This document shows positions 1 through 7,841 of a stretch of DNA of 19,461 nt, one piece after another. The notes under the pieces were generated by a model. That model searched no databases. It was given only the letters and a program-made list of their open reading frames with translations, and was not told the DNA's origin. Numbering within the stretch: the first letter of the stretch is position 1; each line of letters starts with the position of its first letter. The stretch spans positions 1 to 19,461 of the forward strand of contig CAZRUA010000065.1 in the NCBI GenBank assembly GCA_964603125.1, written 5' to 3'. This stretch comes from CAZRUA01 sp964603125 (GTDB taxonomy: Bacteria > Bacteroidota > Bacteroidia > B-17B0 > Aurantibacillaceae). A program made the position numbers and the translations under genes.

Positions 1-1
1 G

Positions 2-514
2 CCCAGTAATTTTATTGTTGATGATTTTTTTCAAGGCATGAAAAGTTTGCAAAAAGGCAAAAAAGTTTTGTTTGATACTGATGCCACTTGTATCGAAGAC
101 GCAGGTGATTCTCAAGAGGTAGAGTTTAAACGTAAAGCAAGAATTTCAGCCGGTAATTTTCAAAACCTATGGTATTTTAAAGCTATGTTTTTAAAACCTT
201 TTAGTGGAGTTTCATTTGCATTTTTATCGCACAAAGTTTTACGTTGGAAAGGGCCATTTTTTATTTTGGCAATGCTAGCTTCAAGTTTTTACTTAGGAAT
301 TGAATCATTGTACTTTGCGCTAGTTTTTATTGGACTTCTTTTATTTGTCTTTTCACCTTTATTAGATAAATTACTTAAAAGCTTCGAGATAGAGATAGGC
401 TTTATTAAGTATCTATCTCATTTTGTGATGATGAATCTTGCTTTACTAAAAGGTTTTTTTGTTTGGTGTTGGGGAATTGAATCCAACATTTGGACGCCAA
501 CAAAAAGGAATTAG
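2..514 (+). CDS. Family 2 glycosyltransferase, membrane-anchored, C-terminal part (5' end outside window)
   Basis: The reading frame is open from the first bases of the window, so the true start lies upstream; 170 residues are visible. The first residues read NFIVDDFFQGM, followed by GKKVLFDTDATCIEDA and then EFKRKARISAGNFQNL. This is the order expected at the end of a GT-A fold family 2 catalytic domain: an acidic acceptor-site motif, then a basic K/R-rich segment in the place of the QxxRW region. After this come two or three hydrophobic stretches (about residues 80-130) and a tail ending in TPTKRN, as in Bacteroidota inner-membrane glycosyltransferases. The family transfers sugar from a nucleotide-sugar donor, usually for envelope or exopolysaccharide synthesis. 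The donor, acceptor and specific pathway cannot be told from this fragment. An internal ATG at 38 is not the real start because homologous sequence continues upstream of it. Confidence 0.8.
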   Translation, partial: PSNFIVDDFFQGMKSLQKGKKVLFDTDATCIEDAGDSQEVEFKRKARISAGNFQNLWYFKAMFLKPFSGVSFAFLSHKVLRWKGPFFILAMLASSFYLGIESLYFALVFIGLLLFVFSPLLDKLLKSFEIEIGFIKYLSHFVMMNLALLKGFFVWCWGIESNIWTPTKRN

Positions 515-572
515 TTTGTACAAGGATAAGAAATTCAAACAAAATTTAAGACGTTTTGCAACTCGTTTAAAG

Positions 573-613
573 TTACAGAACTATTTGCAACACCGCTGCA
601 AATAATTCTGTAA
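573..613. terminator. Long imperfect hairpin between convergent genes, possible bidirectional terminator
   Basis: The left arm TTACAGAACTATTTGCA (573-589) and right arm TGCAAATAATTCTGTAA (597-613) pair over 17 positions with one mismatch (581 with 605) around a 7-nt loop. It lies in the 187-bp gap where the plus-strand glycosyltransferase and the minus-strand T9SS gene converge, which is where a shared terminator is expected. The stem is AT-rich and neither side has a clear T tract, so terminator function is an inference. It could instead be an mRNA 3'-end stabiliser or a small repeat element. Nothing else is visible in the gap. Confidence 0.4.
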
Positions 614-701
614 TAAATGTTCGGCTCAACTAAAAATAAGGAAACTATAAATGTAATTTAAATTACTGAGTTTACTTTTCTGTTTCGAAAATTTTGGTTT
701 A

Positions 702-3032
702 CTATTGAATAAATAGCTTTTTTGCAAAAGTATTTTTATCAGTTTTATATTCTAAATAGTAAACCCCTTTCGCTTCTTTACTTAAATCAATTAATTGGCG
801 ATTGGTTTTATTTGTTGAAGTAAAAACTGTTTGGCCTAAGGAATTGCTTATTACAATTGAATTAATTTCATCCTTTGCTTCAACCGTAAAAATGCCGTTG
901 CTAGGATTTGGCCATATTTTATATTCTGAGTTATAAGAATAGGAGTTTATGCCAACAGTTGTAATACTAACACAAGCACTTGTGTCGCTACAGCTTCCGT
1001 TATTTATAATTACGGCATAATTACCGTTAGCGGTTGCAGTAAAACTTTGGTTGGTTTCTCCTGCTATTGCAGTGTTTCCATTATCGCAATCTATCCATTG
1101 GTAGCTTGCTCCAATTTCATCGGCAGTTATTGTGGTGCTATTAACATTTGTAGTTACCACAGGGTAATTAACTATTGTAAGATTTAATGTCATGATACTA
1201 TCACAACCAATCGCATTAGGAATTGTATCTACGTACACACCACTTGTTGTGTAGTTTGTGCCATTCCATAAATAGCTAGAACAAACCGTTGCACTTTGAA
1301 ATGATGTTGTGTTGTTTATTGTTAAATCAAGTGTCATAATACTATCGCAGCCGGCAAGATTAGGAATTGTATCTGTATATATTCCTGTTGTTGTATAAGT
1401 GTTTCCATTCCATGTGTAATCACCGCAATTAACAATAGTTGTTAAAGATGTTGTTGGGAAGTAATTAGCAATTGTAACTTCAAATGCTCCAATATCAACA
1501 TTGCCAACACGGGCACTGTCTCTTTGGTCGTTTATAGGAGCTCCAGCAGATGTTCCTGCATTTATTGCAGGACTTCCGCATAACAGGGCATGAGTTTGGG
1601 TACTTCCTCCGTTGTTTGCAAGTACATCTAACATTGGATTAGTATTATTCATGTCGCCAGTGTTGTTTAAAGATGTTGCCATTGTGTTATCACTGCATAT
1701 GTTATGGCCATTAGACGTTATAAAATAAGTTCCATCAGAAGCGATATTTGACCCTGCATTGGAAAATATCGTATTGGTAAGTGTTATGTTAATAGAACTA
1801 GATAATGTATCTATTACAAAAATACCATTACCTTGTCCCGACTCACCAACTCCATTATTTGCAACAGTGCAATTAAATAGCTCCAATGTTGACCCTAATG
1901 CAAATAAACCAAGCCCTCCCCCTGAGGAACTGGTATTGCCCGAAATTGTACAGTTTGTTAAATAAGTATTGCCTCCATTACAATAAAAACCACCTCCAAA
2001 AATCCCTGCTGTATTCCCTGAGATGGTACTCGCGCTTATGTTAGCGTTAGAGTTTGCGGTAAAAATACCACCGCCATTTGATGAGGAAGAATTATTAGTA
2101 ACAGTTGATTTACTTAAATTTAAATTGGAATTTGAGTAAATCCCACCCCCATCATATGTTGATACATTGCCTGATATAATGCAATTTGTAATATTAGGCG
2201 ATGATGTGCCATTGTGTATTCCTCCACCTTTTCCTGAGGAGTTATTGTAAATTATTGAACTATTTTTTAATACTGTAGGACCGCCTCCATATATTCCACC
2301 TCCATCAGAACTGGAATTATTATTTAGTAATGTTGAGTTATTTATTTTTAAAGTGCTACTGCTGAAAACGGCACCACCTTTTGCCTGAGAGCTGTTGGAG
2401 GAAATTGAAGAACCATCGATAATTGTAGTGCTGCCGGTTTCACCATAAATGGCCCCGCCATCTGCACCAGAAATATTACTAGAAATGATACAATCTGTAA
2501 TGGTTAAGTTACCATAATTATAAATTGCGCCTCCAATTCCATTACTATTGTTTCCAATTATATTGCAACTAAATAATTTTAATATTCCCATATTGTGGAA
2601 CGCTCCTCCGATTGTAGTCGAATGGTTTCCTTTGAAAGTGCAATTGGTTGCTATAACTTGTTGGCTACTTCCGATGTAAAATAAGCCTCCGCCACTGTTG
2701 CTTAAAGCGTTTTGTAATGTAAGCCCACTTAATTCAAAATTTGCAGCAGGATTAAAAATTTGAGAGTTATTATTTCCGTCAATCGCCAAGTTAGATGCAC
2801 CAGGCCCTGATATATGAATAAAATTATTAATAGTAATAGGTCCGCTCACAAGCTTAATCGTGTCGGGTGCGGGAAGGTTAAATATGATAGTATCATTATT
2901 AGAAGCTGTTGCAATTACGCCTCGCAACGAGCCAGGACCTGAATCGTTATGATTGGTTACTATTTTGGTAGTAGCTTGAGTTAGGCTAATTGAAAAAATA
3001 GTGGCTAAGATTAAAAATAGGGCTTTTTTCAT
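702..3032 (-). CDS. T9SS-secreted right-handed parallel beta-helix surface protein
   Basis: A 776-residue exported protein when started at 3032, giving MKKALFLILATIFSISLTQA, a clear Sec signal peptide. The frame extends to 3074, but those extra 14 residues would bury the signal peptide. Residues about 110-380 contain eleven repeats built on GG[AG][IFVL] followed by Asn/Ser-rich turns, spaced roughly 22-25 residues, typical of a right-handed beta-helix. A segment reading SPAINAG, then DQRDSARVGNVDIGAFE, matches the choice-of-anchor Q type region. Two tandem 48-residue modules ending in CDSIMTL follow, then an Ig-like segment (YQWIDCDNGNTAIAGETNQS). The last 70 residues (IWPNPSNGIFTVEA to KKLFIQ) form a type A T9SS sorting domain. 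The protein should be exported by Sec and T9SS and displayed on or released from the cell. Adhesion or polysaccharide binding is plausible for the fold, but no catalytic residues are evident. A 24-bp motif shared with the gene starting at 7597 lies 75 bp upstream. Confidence 0.88.
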   Translation of the reverse strand: MKKALFLILATIFSISLTQATTKIVTNHNDSGPGSLRGVIATASNNDTIIFNLPAPDTIKLVSGPITINNFIHISGPGASNLAIDGNNNSQIFNPAANFELSGLTLQNALSNSGGGLFYIGSSQQVIATNCTFKGNHSTTIGGAFHNMGILKLFSCNIIGNNSNGIGGAIYNYGNLTITDCIISSNISGADGGAIYGETGSTTIIDGSSISSNSSQAKGGAVFSSSTLKINNSTLLNNNSSSDGGGIYGGGPTVLKNSSIIYNNSSGKGGGIHNGTSSPNITNCIISGNVSTYDGGGIYSNSNLNLSKSTVTNNSSSSNGGGIFTANSNANISASTISGNTAGIFGGGFYCNGGNTYLTNCTISGNTSSSGGGLGLFALGSTLELFNCTVANNGVGESGQGNGIFVIDTLSSSINITLTNTIFSNAGSNIASDGTYFITSNGHNICSDNTMATSLNNTGDMNNTNPMLDVLANNGGSTQTHALLCGSPAINAGTSAGAPINDQRDSARVGNVDIGAFEVTIANYFPTTSLTTIVNCGDYTWNGNTYTTTGIYTDTIPNLAGCDSIMTLDLTINNTTSFQSATVCSSYLWNGTNYTTSGVYVDTIPNAIGCDSIMTLNLTIVNYPVVTTNVNSTTITADEIGASYQWIDCDNGNTAIAGETNQSFTATANGNYAVIINNGSCSDTSACVSITTVGINSYSYNSEYKIWPNPSNGIFTVEAKDEINSIVISNSLGQTVFTSTNKTNRQLIDLSKEAKGVYYLEYKTDKNTFAKKLFIQ
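1165..1452 (-). repeat. Two tandem 48-codon repeats (CDSI modules)
   Basis: Two adjacent in-frame units have a period of 144 bp: the codons for CDSIMTL lie near 1191-1209 and again near 1335-1352. Each unit reads a cysteine, then W-NG-NYTT, G-Y-DTIPN, GCDSIMTL-LTI. The DNA is strongly conserved between the units, for example a shared TTAGGAATTGTATCT on the plus strand. A third, more divergent copy lies near 4620-4780 in the next T9SS gene. Such modules recur in Bacteroidota cell-surface proteins just before the sorting domain. Unit boundaries are approximate. Confidence 0.75.
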
Positions 3033-3107
3033 GGTTTCTTTTGTGTTTAAATATGTCTTATTTTTATTTAACAAAAATCAAATAATGCTAGATGGAAAAC
3101 AATTAAT

Positions 3108-3131
3108 TGAAAAAAAATGTCGTTTTGGAGT
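3108..3131. promoter_or_regulatory. Copy 1 of a 24-bp motif upstream of T9SS cargo genes
   Basis: The plus-strand sequence is TG, eight A, then TGTCGTTTTGGAGT. It is identical over 24 bp to 7654-7677. This copy is 75 bp upstream of the beta-helix gene (minus strand, start 3032) and 44 bp upstream of the divergent AraC-family gene (start 3176). It could be an operator for that regulator, or a promoter element: read on the plus strand, TCGTTTTG differs from TAnnTTTG at one position. The identity is seen directly; the function is inferred. Confidence 0.55.
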
Positions 3132-3175
3132 TGTTGATTTCGATTAGATTATTAATTTTATAGGTAGTAAATATT

Positions 3176-4252
3176 ATGATAGCGGAAAATTATTTATCTA
3201 AATTAAACTCATGGTTTATAAAGTTTAGACGTTATGCTGTTACCTATAAAAACGGTTTTTTTCAATTGTCTAACTTAGCTAACTCTCCGTACACAATGGT
3301 TGAGAGTTTTGATAAAATGCCTTTTTGTAAGCATAACAGAGAAAAGAAACTGTTACATGCTGATACTCCATTTCTTAAAGTACAACTTTATTATTATGAA
3401 TTAGATCCAGGCTTGTGGATTTATGTGTCTGATTTGGAGTATAGGAAAAATCAATTAATGAAAAATCTTTATGATAAAAATTTACCAATGGATTTTCATT
3501 TTATTAACTTGCACTACAGGGAGAAGACAATTAAGAGCAAGTCGATGTTGGTAAATGGAATGCTCTTAACCGATAAAACTTGGTCGGTTTTTAAAACAGG
3601 CACTGCACTTTCTGATTATCATTTTAAAGATTCTAAAGAAAAAAATATCACCATATATTTTACTGAAAAATGGCTAAAGGAGAAGTTTTTTGGCGCCAAC
3701 AATAATAAGTACAAAGATTTTGAGCAATTTATTGAATCGGAAAATAGATACTTGTTAATTGCTGATAACGATTCGGGTAGTAATTATTTTTATAATGCTT
3801 TTCTTGAACTTCTTCTACAGCAAGATAATTCATTAAAAGGAAAAAAAGTAGCCGATTTAGTAGCCGATTTTTTTAAAGCTTTTAATAGCAATTTAGCAAA
3901 AGAAGATTTGAGTGAAAATCATTTTAAACTATCTGATAAGGATAGGAAATTTGTACAGCGCACGGAAAAGATTTTGTTGGATAATTTAATTACTAACTTT
4001 CCGGGTATTGAAGAGGTGGCTAATAAAATAGGCGTTTCTGCTACAAAGCTTAAATCTGATTTTAAAACAGTTCATAATAAAACTCTGTATCAGTTTTATA
4101 GTTATCATCAAATGCAATTAGCCCACGAACTTATTTCTCAGAAAAAGCAACCTGTAAAAGAAGTTGCAAAGTTACTGGGGTATGAGAATCCTAGTAAATT
4201 TTCGGCAAGGTTTAAGGAAGAGTTTGGTGTTTCACCATCTTCTTTCAATTAA
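3176..4252 (+). CDS. AraC-family transcriptional regulator
   Basis: A 358-residue cytoplasmic protein. The last ~95 residues form an AraC/XylS DNA-binding domain with two helix-turn-helix units: the first around FPGIEEVANKIGVSATKLKSDF, split here as FPGIEEVANKIGVSA and TKLKSDF; the second around VKEVAKLLGYENPSKFSARF. It closes with the signature FKEEFGVSPSSF. The N-terminal ~260 residues are not a recognisable cupin arm and resemble the divergent sensor regions common in Bacteroidota members, so the inducer is unknown. An in-frame TAG 15 nt before the ATG fixes the start. There is no Shine-Dalgarno sequence. The gene is divergent from the beta-helix T9SS gene and shares its promoter region, which holds copy 1 of the 24-bp motif. 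Regulation of the flanking surface genes and of itself is a reasonable inference. A perfect hairpin terminator follows 38 bp downstream. Confidence 0.88.
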   Translation: MIAENYLSKLNSWFIKFRRYAVTYKNGFFQLSNLANSPYTMVESFDKMPFCKHNREKKLLHADTPFLKVQLYYYELDPGLWIYVSDLEYRKNQLMKNLYDKNLPMDFHFINLHYREKTIKSKSMLVNGMLLTDKTWSVFKTGTALSDYHFKDSKEKNITIYFTEKWLKEKFFGANNNKYKDFEQFIESENRYLLIADNDSGSNYFYNAFLELLLQQDNSLKGKKVADLVADFFKAFNSNLAKEDLSENHFKLSDKDRKFVQRTEKILLDNLITNFPGIEEVANKIGVSATKLKSDFKTVHNKTLYQFYSYHQMQLAHELISQKKQPVKEVAKLLGYENPSKFSARFKEEFGVSPSSFN

Positions 4253-4290
4253 AATGATTTGAGTGTTTTAAATTCTATATTTAAGCAAAG

Positions 4291-4325
4291 CAAACAAAGG
4301 CGGCTAATTTAGCCGCCTTTGTTTG
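4291..4325. terminator. Perfect-stem bidirectional terminator
   Basis: The arms CAAACAAAGGCGGCTAA (4291-4307) and TTAGCCGCCTTTGTTTG (4309-4325) are exact inverted repeats of 17 bp around a single central T. In RNA the stem would close with a short AU loop, with a GGCGGC/GCCGCC core and flanking A-rich and T-rich outer segments on each strand. It lies between the convergent AraC-family gene (stop 4252) and the large T9SS gene (stop 4361), so it can end transcription from both sides. Confidence 0.88.
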
Positions 4326-4360
4326 TTGCATATTATTTAATGTGATTAATCTATATATTT

Positions 4361-7300
4361 TTACTGTTTAATTATTCTTGTAATAAATGGTTTATTATCG
4401 GTTTCAATCACAATAAAATAAATGCCTGATTCGTACTGAGAAATATCTACCTTATTGGTTCCATTTAAATTGCAGGTATAAACAATATTTCCTAATACAT
4501 TTAAGACTTTTACTTTTCTGGCAGCATTTACTGTTGATGAATTAATAATAGTAAACACTCCATTGTTTGGGTTAGGAAATATAGCATAACCGATTCCTAC
4601 TGATGCTTCGTTAATGCCTATAGGGCTTAATGTTAAGTGTAAAGAAGTAATACTATCGCACCCAGTTTGGTTGATAAGCGTATCAACATAATCACCATTT
4701 GCAAACAAGGTATCATAATTCCAAACATAATAACTGTTTGGCACGCTTAAGGTGTCGGCACCTGTGTTTGAACAATCAAACGTGTTTAATGTTCCTATGT
4801 CGCTTCCGTAAAACTCACTGAATTTAGTTACTGGAACAGTTGCTACCCAGTAATGATCGGTGTTTGACCATGTTGCTGTAATTGGGCTGTGGATTATAGG
4901 TTCTTTACTTCCATCAGGTCTATCATGCATTTGCAATACTGCCATTTGCATAGTACCGCCAACCGTGTCGTTGCTTAATAAGGCAGAACCACGCGACGAA
5001 TTAAATGCTTGTATGTCCTGATAAGTGTAATAAAGTTTTATATTAACAGTTAATGCATCTTGGTTATCTGCACGAATTTGATTTACCCTTCTGATTAAAC
5101 TATCATTAGCAATTACGCTAACCAATGGGTAAACGGTTTGAGAAATTTCTGATCTTCCTGGCGAAGTTCCACCGATTGAATCTGCAATTTCAATAAGCTT
5201 AGAGCAATTATTTGGATCGTAATATTTTATTGTTAAACCATCATTGTGTGTTCCGGTGGTAGAAGCTGTGCCCGGAGTATTACTTGGTGGCAATGTTGGT
5301 GTAACTCCAAATGTAAAATAAGTTGTGTCGCTGCCAAGACCATTATTTACAATAAGCTGGTATGTTTGTGGGGCCATAACAGTTGTTGGACTTCCTTCAA
5401 CCTGCCCACTTAATGTACTAAATTTTAATCCCGGAGGTAAACTTGGTGTTAAACGATAAGTTACCATTTGCACACGTAATAGTTTGTTTAAACCTTTATC
5501 TGCAATCCAAAATTGTGGCATATTACCAGAAGAAGCATTCACAATTCCAACAGGAGCCTGTGTTACTATTGGAGCTAATAGCGTGGTGTCCAAATAACTT
5601 GTTGATTCGCCGTTTGGACTTGTATTCGTCCAAACTATACCAATAATGTTTTTTGTTGAAGAGCTTGTAGTAATAATTGAAGTACTATAACTATCTAATT
5701 TAGCAGTTGTATCGGTATCAATAAAATCAAGTTTCAAACCACTGGTGCTTGCTGTATCAACTAAAGGTCTGGCGCTATTAAACCAGTTTCCGCCTGTAAA
5801 ACGGCGCTGCCATAAAATGTTATGTTGCGGATCAGCTGATAGTAAACGTCTTTCGGCATATAAATTATTATCAAAAGCAATAGATGTTATTTTTTTGTGA
5901 TTGGCCATTGTAAATGTAGAATCTGCAAGACTTAGTTGATTGTTTGAAAAAGGGTCAGAGTTGTTTACATCATAGCTGGTAATTAAATCGCCATTGCCTG
6001 ATGTATCAACTACCATTAAATTTTCTATTAAAGGCACATCTGCAAAAGTCATATCAGTTACATTTAATCCATTCCATAATGGGAAACCCGTAATTGAACT
6101 TGTATCAGTAGCGCCTCCAGGACCTAAACGAACCAAACGTTGATTAACCGAGTTAAATATCCATACATTGTCACTTTCATCCGGAGCGAAAGCGGTTAAT
6201 CCAGTGAAGGTTGATGCAGCATTATACGTGTATTGCAAACTACCGTTTAAATTATAACGCATAATGTGGTTAGCACCATCTAACACAAATACTGCATGGC
6301 TATTTTTCGCAATATTTTTAGGTGCTGTAACATTAATGGAGTTGTCGACTGTGAAATTAACATCAGGTAAAGAACCTGAAATTTCAGGCTCTATGTTAAT
6401 GTTGCTGCCTACACATAAACTGGTTGGGAAATTGCTGAAGTTTACTTGTGGTGGGGTGGGAGGAACACAAATGTTATTGATAATTACAGGACTATTTGCG
6501 CTAACTACGGTACCATTGCCTATCTGTCCATAAGTATTATCCCCACATGATAAAACTGTCCCGTCGTTTTTTAAGAATAAAGTATGGTTAGCCTGAACCG
6601 AAATAGGAAATTCGCCGAAACCAAAATTTTGGTCAAAGTAGGCTTTACCAACTGAAAATGAAGAAATGTTTGTAAGACCACCAATTTGATGGGGTGTAGT
6701 TGAAAGACCATTGTCTGATCCTAACTGAGAAGATTTATTATCTCCAAGAGCCCAAACAGTTCCATCATTTTTAAGGAATAAATTGCTGTGCCCTCCACTT
6801 TCAATTGCGGTTATCCCATTTAATGGGTTTATTTTAGTTGGATTCACTGCTTTAGTTGTAAAGTCAAATGTACCTGTGTACCAAACAGTACCGTCACTTT
6901 TTAAATACAAACAAGAAAATAAACCGATGGAAACATCTACTACATTCGATAATGAAGGTATTTGGGTTGGATAATATATACTTACATCTGTTCCAACTAC
7001 ACTTTCAAAAACTAATTGTTTGTTTGAACCACAAACCCAAACTGTGCCATCGTTTTTAATAAATAAGGAAATACCGTAGGATGCCTGTATATCAACAACA
7101 TTCGATAGACTTGTTATTTGAACAGGAGTAATTTCTGAATTAGTTCCGGGACCGACGCCTAGTTGTCCATCATTATTAAATCCATACGCCCATACAGTAC
7201 CGTCATTTTTTAGAAATAAGGCATGATTGTCGCCTGATGAAATTTTTGTTATCCCCGATAGGCCAGTAATCTGAGTCGGCACTATCCAATTTTCTGTAAA

Positions 7301-7597
7301 GCTAGATTCGAAATTGCCACTATGCCAAACTGTTCCATCAGCTTTTAAAAATAAAGAAAGTGTTCTTCCTGCGGATACAGCTATAACATTGTTGAGGTTA
7401 GGAATTGTTGTTGGTAATTTAATACTAGCTGCTTCACTGCCTAAACCTAATTTACTTCTATGGTTATTTCCCCAGACCTTGACTGTACCATTAGGACATA
7501 TATACAATGAATAATCTTTCCCAGCTGATATACTTTGTCCGAAAGAAAATTTACCTAATACAATTAATGTGATGATGAGAAGTGATTTTTTTATCAT
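4361..7597 (-). CDS. T9SS-secreted protein with N-terminal RCC1-type seven-blade propeller
   Basis: A 1078-residue exported protein with signal peptide MIKKSLLIITLIVLGKFSFG. Residues about 22-375 hold seven units of the type LKNDGTVWAYGFNNDGQLG, matching the seven blades of an RCC1/BNR-like propeller. From about residue 376 a PPTPPQVNF linker leads to a region with NHL-like phrases (VFVLDGANHIMRYNLNGS; DNVWIFNSVNQRLVRLGPGG), perhaps a second propeller. Residues about 714-766 look like a putative Ig domain (LPPGLKFSTLSGQVEGSP). A further region of ~150 residues (VTVNIKLYYTYQDIQAFN-like) is unassigned. One CDSI module lies near residue 982, and the C-terminal ~75 residues (IFPNPNNGVFTI to ITRIIKQ) are a type A sorting domain. 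No catalytic motif was seen, so a binding or adhesive surface role is inferred. Copy 2 of the 24-bp motif lies 56 bp upstream. Confidence 0.87.
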   Translation of the reverse strand: MIKKSLLIITLIVLGKFSFGQSISAGKDYSLYICPNGTVKVWGNNHRSKLGLGSEAASIKLPTTIPNLNNVIAVSAGRTLSLFLKADGTVWHSGNFESSFTENWIVPTQITGLSGITKISSGDNHALFLKNDGTVWAYGFNNDGQLGVGPGTNSEITPVQITSLSNVVDIQASYGISLFIKNDGTVWVCGSNKQLVFESVVGTDVSIYYPTQIPSLSNVVDVSIGLFSCLYLKSDGTVWYTGTFDFTTKAVNPTKINPLNGITAIESGGHSNLFLKNDGTVWALGDNKSSQLGSDNGLSTTPHQIGGLTNISSFSVGKAYFDQNFGFGEFPISVQANHTLFLKNDGTVLSCGDNTYGQIGNGTVVSANSPVIINNICVPPTPPQVNFSNFPTSLCVGSNINIEPEISGSLPDVNFTVDNSINVTAPKNIAKNSHAVFVLDGANHIMRYNLNGSLQYTYNAASTFTGLTAFAPDESDNVWIFNSVNQRLVRLGPGGATDTSSITGFPLWNGLNVTDMTFADVPLIENLMVVDTSGNGDLITSYDVNNSDPFSNNQLSLADSTFTMANHKKITSIAFDNNLYAERRLLSADPQHNILWQRRFTGGNWFNSARPLVDTASTSGLKLDFIDTDTTAKLDSYSTSIITTSSSTKNIIGIVWTNTSPNGESTSYLDTTLLAPIVTQAPVGIVNASSGNMPQFWIADKGLNKLLRVQMVTYRLTPSLPPGLKFSTLSGQVEGSPTTVMAPQTYQLIVNNGLGSDTTYFTFGVTPTLPPSNTPGTASTTGTHNDGLTIKYYDPNNCSKLIEIADSIGGTSPGRSEISQTVYPLVSVIANDSLIRRVNQIRADNQDALTVNIKLYYTYQDIQAFNSSRGSALLSNDTVGGTMQMAVLQMHDRPDGSKEPIIHSPITATWSNTDHYWVATVPVTKFSEFYGSDIGTLNTFDCSNTGADTLSVPNSYYVWNYDTLFANGDYVDTLINQTGCDSITSLHLTLSPIGINEASVGIGYAIFPNPNNGVFTIINSSTVNAARKVKVLNVLGNIVYTCNLNGTNKVDISQYESGIYFIVIETDNKPFITRIIKQ

Positions 7598-7653
7598 AAA
7601 AAATGGTTTTGCTTAGTCAAATGTCTTTATATAATTACATTAAAAAAAGAGAA

Positions 7654-7677
7654 TGAAAAAAAATGTCGTTTTGGAGT
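7654..7677. promoter_or_regulatory. Copy 2 of the 24-bp motif upstream of a T9SS cargo gene
   Basis: This copy is identical to 3108-3131 (TG, eight A, TGTCGTTTTGGAGT on the plus strand) and has the same orientation relative to the minus-strand gene it precedes, 56 bp from the start at 7597. The sequence beyond the 24 bp is only weakly similar (TGTTGATTT against GGTTTGTTT), so this is a bounded element rather than a recent duplication of the whole upstream region. A regulatory role is inferred. Confidence 0.55.
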
Positions 7678-7710
7678 GGTTTGTTTACAGTGTTTAAATT
7701 CAATATTATC

Positions 7711-7718
7711 TATTTTTG
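7711..7718 (+). promoter_or_regulatory. Candidate -7 element for the 7842 gene
   Basis: TATTTTTG fits the Bacteroidota -7 consensus TAnnTTTG. No well-spaced -33 TTTG was found: the nearest, at 7680-7683, is 27 nt away, too far. Use of this site would give a leader of about 115 nt before the ATG at 7842. This is weak support in an AT-rich gap. Confidence 0.3.
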
Positions 7719-7841
7719 TTTTATTAAGTATCTGGAAAAAGAATAATTAAATCATGTTCGCTTTTGCTTATTAAGATAGTTTGCAGATGAATATGAAAGA
7801 GTTGTATAATTTAATAATTAGAATATTAATACTTGTTATAT

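Noticed and set aside
1905..2700. Spaced similar DNA repeats resembling an array
   Set aside because: Unit spacing varies and the similarity follows codons for GG[AG][IFV]; they are beta-helix rungs in a coding sequence, not a CRISPR array.
3033..3074. N-terminal extension of the beta-helix protein
   Set aside because: It would put 14 polar residues before an otherwise ideal signal peptide and it lies in the likely leader region.
6480..7510. Recurring CCATC-TTTTTAA-AATAA segments on the plus strand
   Set aside because: They encode the repeated LKNDGTVW units of the RCC1 propeller on the minus strand; no independent repeat element is needed.
7833..7841. TTG as start of the small T9SS gene
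   Set aside because: The ATG at 7842 gives a standard signal peptide and needs no rare start codon.
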